A stretch of 64,000 bases of DNA from Zhongshania aliphaticivorans (lineage in GTDB: Bacteria > Pseudomonadota > Gammaproteobacteria > Pseudomonadales > Spongiibacteraceae), in contig NZ_CACSIK010000001.1 in assembly GCF_902705875.1 (NCBI RefSeq), positions 985,994 to 1,049,993 of the forward strand, in the 5' to 3' direction. Below are positions 63,077-64,000 of the stretch, piece by piece. The position numbers and the translations under genes were made by a program. Numbering within the stretch: position 1 is the first letter of the stretch; each line of letters opens with the position of its first letter. A model generated the notes under the pieces. The model did no database searches and was not told the origin of the DNA. It saw nothing but the letters and a program-made list of their open reading frames with translations.

Positions 63077-63955
63077 ATGATTTCGGGTAGTGTGGTTGCC
63101 CTAGTAACCCCGATGCACAGCGATGGCAGTATAGACTGGCAAGCGTTGTCGCGTCTGATTGAGTGGCATATAGAACAGGGCACGGATGGGATTGTAGCCG
63201 TTGGTACAACGGGTGAATCTGCAACGCTTGCTATGGATGAACATAAAATGGTCATCAAGGCCTGTGTTGATCAGGTGGCAGGTCGTATTAAGGTTGTTGC
63301 CGGTACGGGGGCGAACTCTACCGCCGAAGCCATAGAATTAACCAAGGTAGCCTACGAAGTGGGTGCCGATGCCTGCTTACTGGTTACGCCATATTACAAT
63401 AAGCCGACCCAAGAAGGCTTGTATCGTCATTATATGGCGATCGCCGATGCCGTTGATATTCCTCAGATTTTATATAATGTGCCGGGTCGAACCGCTTGCG
63501 ATATGCTGAATTCGACCACGATTCGTTTAGCGGAGCATCGCAATATTATTGCGATTAAAGATGCGACCGGTGATTTAGTGCGCGGTAAAGAATTAATTGA
63601 TGCGGTTGGCGATAAGCTGGCGGTGTTATCAGGCGATGACGCAACGGCTGCAGGCTTAATGTTGTTGGGCGGTCAGGGTAATATTTCGGTCACTGCCAAT
63701 ATAGCGCCTGCGGCAGTTAAGGCTGTTTGCGTGGCGGCAATGGCTGGAGATGAAGCGGCCACTGAAGCGGCAGACGGCCCCTTACGTATTCTTCACGAGC
63801 GATTATTTGTCGAGGCCAACCCCATACCAGTGAAATGGGCGCTGTTGGCAATGGGCTTGATGGAAGATGGGATTCGGTTGCCTTTGACTGTACTCAGTGA
63901 TGTGGAACAACCACGCGTTAGAGACGCTTTAAACCAAGCGGGATTATTAGACTAG
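63077..63955 (+). CDS. dapA: 4-hydroxy-tetrahydrodipicolinate synthase
   Basis: A 292-residue DapA in the lysine/diaminopimelate pathway, condensing pyruvate with aspartate semialdehyde. Schiff-base Lys161, Tyr133, Thr44-Thr45 and Arg138 are at the same numbers as in the E. coli enzyme. ATG 63077 follows TTGGAGATA. A new ATG begins directly after its stop codon. Confidence 0.97.
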   Translation: MISGSVVALVTPMHSDGSIDWQALSRLIEWHIEQGTDGIVAVGTTGESATLAMDEHKMVIKACVDQVAGRIKVVAGTGANSTAEAIELTKVAYEVGADACLLVTPYYNKPTQEGLYRHYMAIADAVDIPQILYNVPGRTACDMLNSTTIRLAEHRNIIAIKDATGDLVRGKELIDAVGDKLAVLSGDDATAAGLMLLGGQGNISVTANIAPAAVKAVCVAAMAGDEAATEAADGPLRILHERLFVEANPIPVKWALLAMGLMEDGIRLPLTVLSDVEQPRVRDALNQAGLLD

Positions 63956-64000
63956 ATGAGCACAATTATGCGCAGTAACGGTTTTCGATTAACGGTAATG
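63956..64000 (+). CDS. start of the gene after dapA, probably bamC (partial)
   Basis: ATG 63956 follows the dapA stop codon without a gap and gives MSTIMRSNGFRLTVM, open to the window end. In gammaproteobacteria bamC (nlpB), encoding an outer-membrane assembly lipoprotein, commonly follows dapA. The visible part is too short to prove it; a lipobox would lie beyond the window. Confidence 0.45.
   Translation, partial: MSTIMRSNGFRLTVM

Overview
The window looks like chromosomal DNA of an aerobic, probably marine gammaproteobacterium. Evidence is moderate GC, the gammaproteobacterial housekeeping genes (pyruvate kinase, dapA followed by what looks like bamC, catalase-peroxidase) and many catabolic genes. 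Spongiibacteraceae-type bacteria fit, but I cannot prove a genus. No rRNA, tRNA or CRISPR array was found.

Layout: (1) 1-983: end of a Rieske oxygenase and an acetoacetate-decarboxylase-like gene. (2) 1290-11092: a guanidine assimilation operon with a guanidine-I (ykkC) riboswitch, ABC transporter, two carboxyguanidine-deiminase-type subunits, a guanidine-II (mini-ykkC) riboswitch, biotin-dependent guanidine/urea carboxylase and allophanate hydrolase. (3) 11049-23390: a sedentary chromosomal integron. It has a 3'-truncated intI with a LexA box, an attI region and five attC sites. A block with katG follows, then a second array with an attI-like start, four attC sites and the same tail sequence as the first. 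Cassettes encode a proteasome-like Ntn hydrolase, an AbiJ-like protein, an AraC regulator with an acetyltransferase, a P-loop kinase behind a transcription attenuator, an amber-interrupted lipoprotein and unknowns. (4) 23563-25937: convergent glycosyltransferase and TPR-sulfotransferase genes. (5) 26267-29526: Rieske oxygenase, extradiol dioxygenase and flavin monooxygenase resembling KshA, HsaC and HsaA of steroid ring degradation. (6) 29914-32860: an AT-rich island with a truncated FtsZ/tubulin-like GTPase and an unknown partner, divergent from a WYL-type regulator and a uracil-DNA-glycosylase-like protein, with a perfect inverted repeat between. It has the layout of a defence module and is my best candidate for an undescribed system. 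(7) 33336-38682: pyruvate kinase, a MalT/AlkS-like regulator and an MDR reductase. (8) 38974-52475: an ATP-dependent ketone carboxylase operon in acetophenone-carboxylase order, with a beta-keto-acid CoA ligase, TonB receptor and a thiolase broken by one stop codon. (9) 52561-54028: globin and SDR. (10) 54554-61067: a coenzyme F420 biosynthesis operon (F420:NADP reductase-like, cofE, cofD, cofC, fused cofG-cofH, SDR). (11) 61103-64000: small conserved genes, an AEC transporter, DUF3806 protein, dapA and the start of the next gene.

How the parts work together: the guanidine operon should turn guanidine into ammonia and CO2 through carboxyguanidine and allophanate, sensed by two riboswitch classes. 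The ketone operon should carboxylate a ketone, activate the beta-keto acid with CoA and cleave it by thiolysis. The integron looks immobile now, because the integrase lacks its catalytic C-terminus, but its array borders record a past duplication or insertion. All functions come from reading motifs and gene order; no database search was run.
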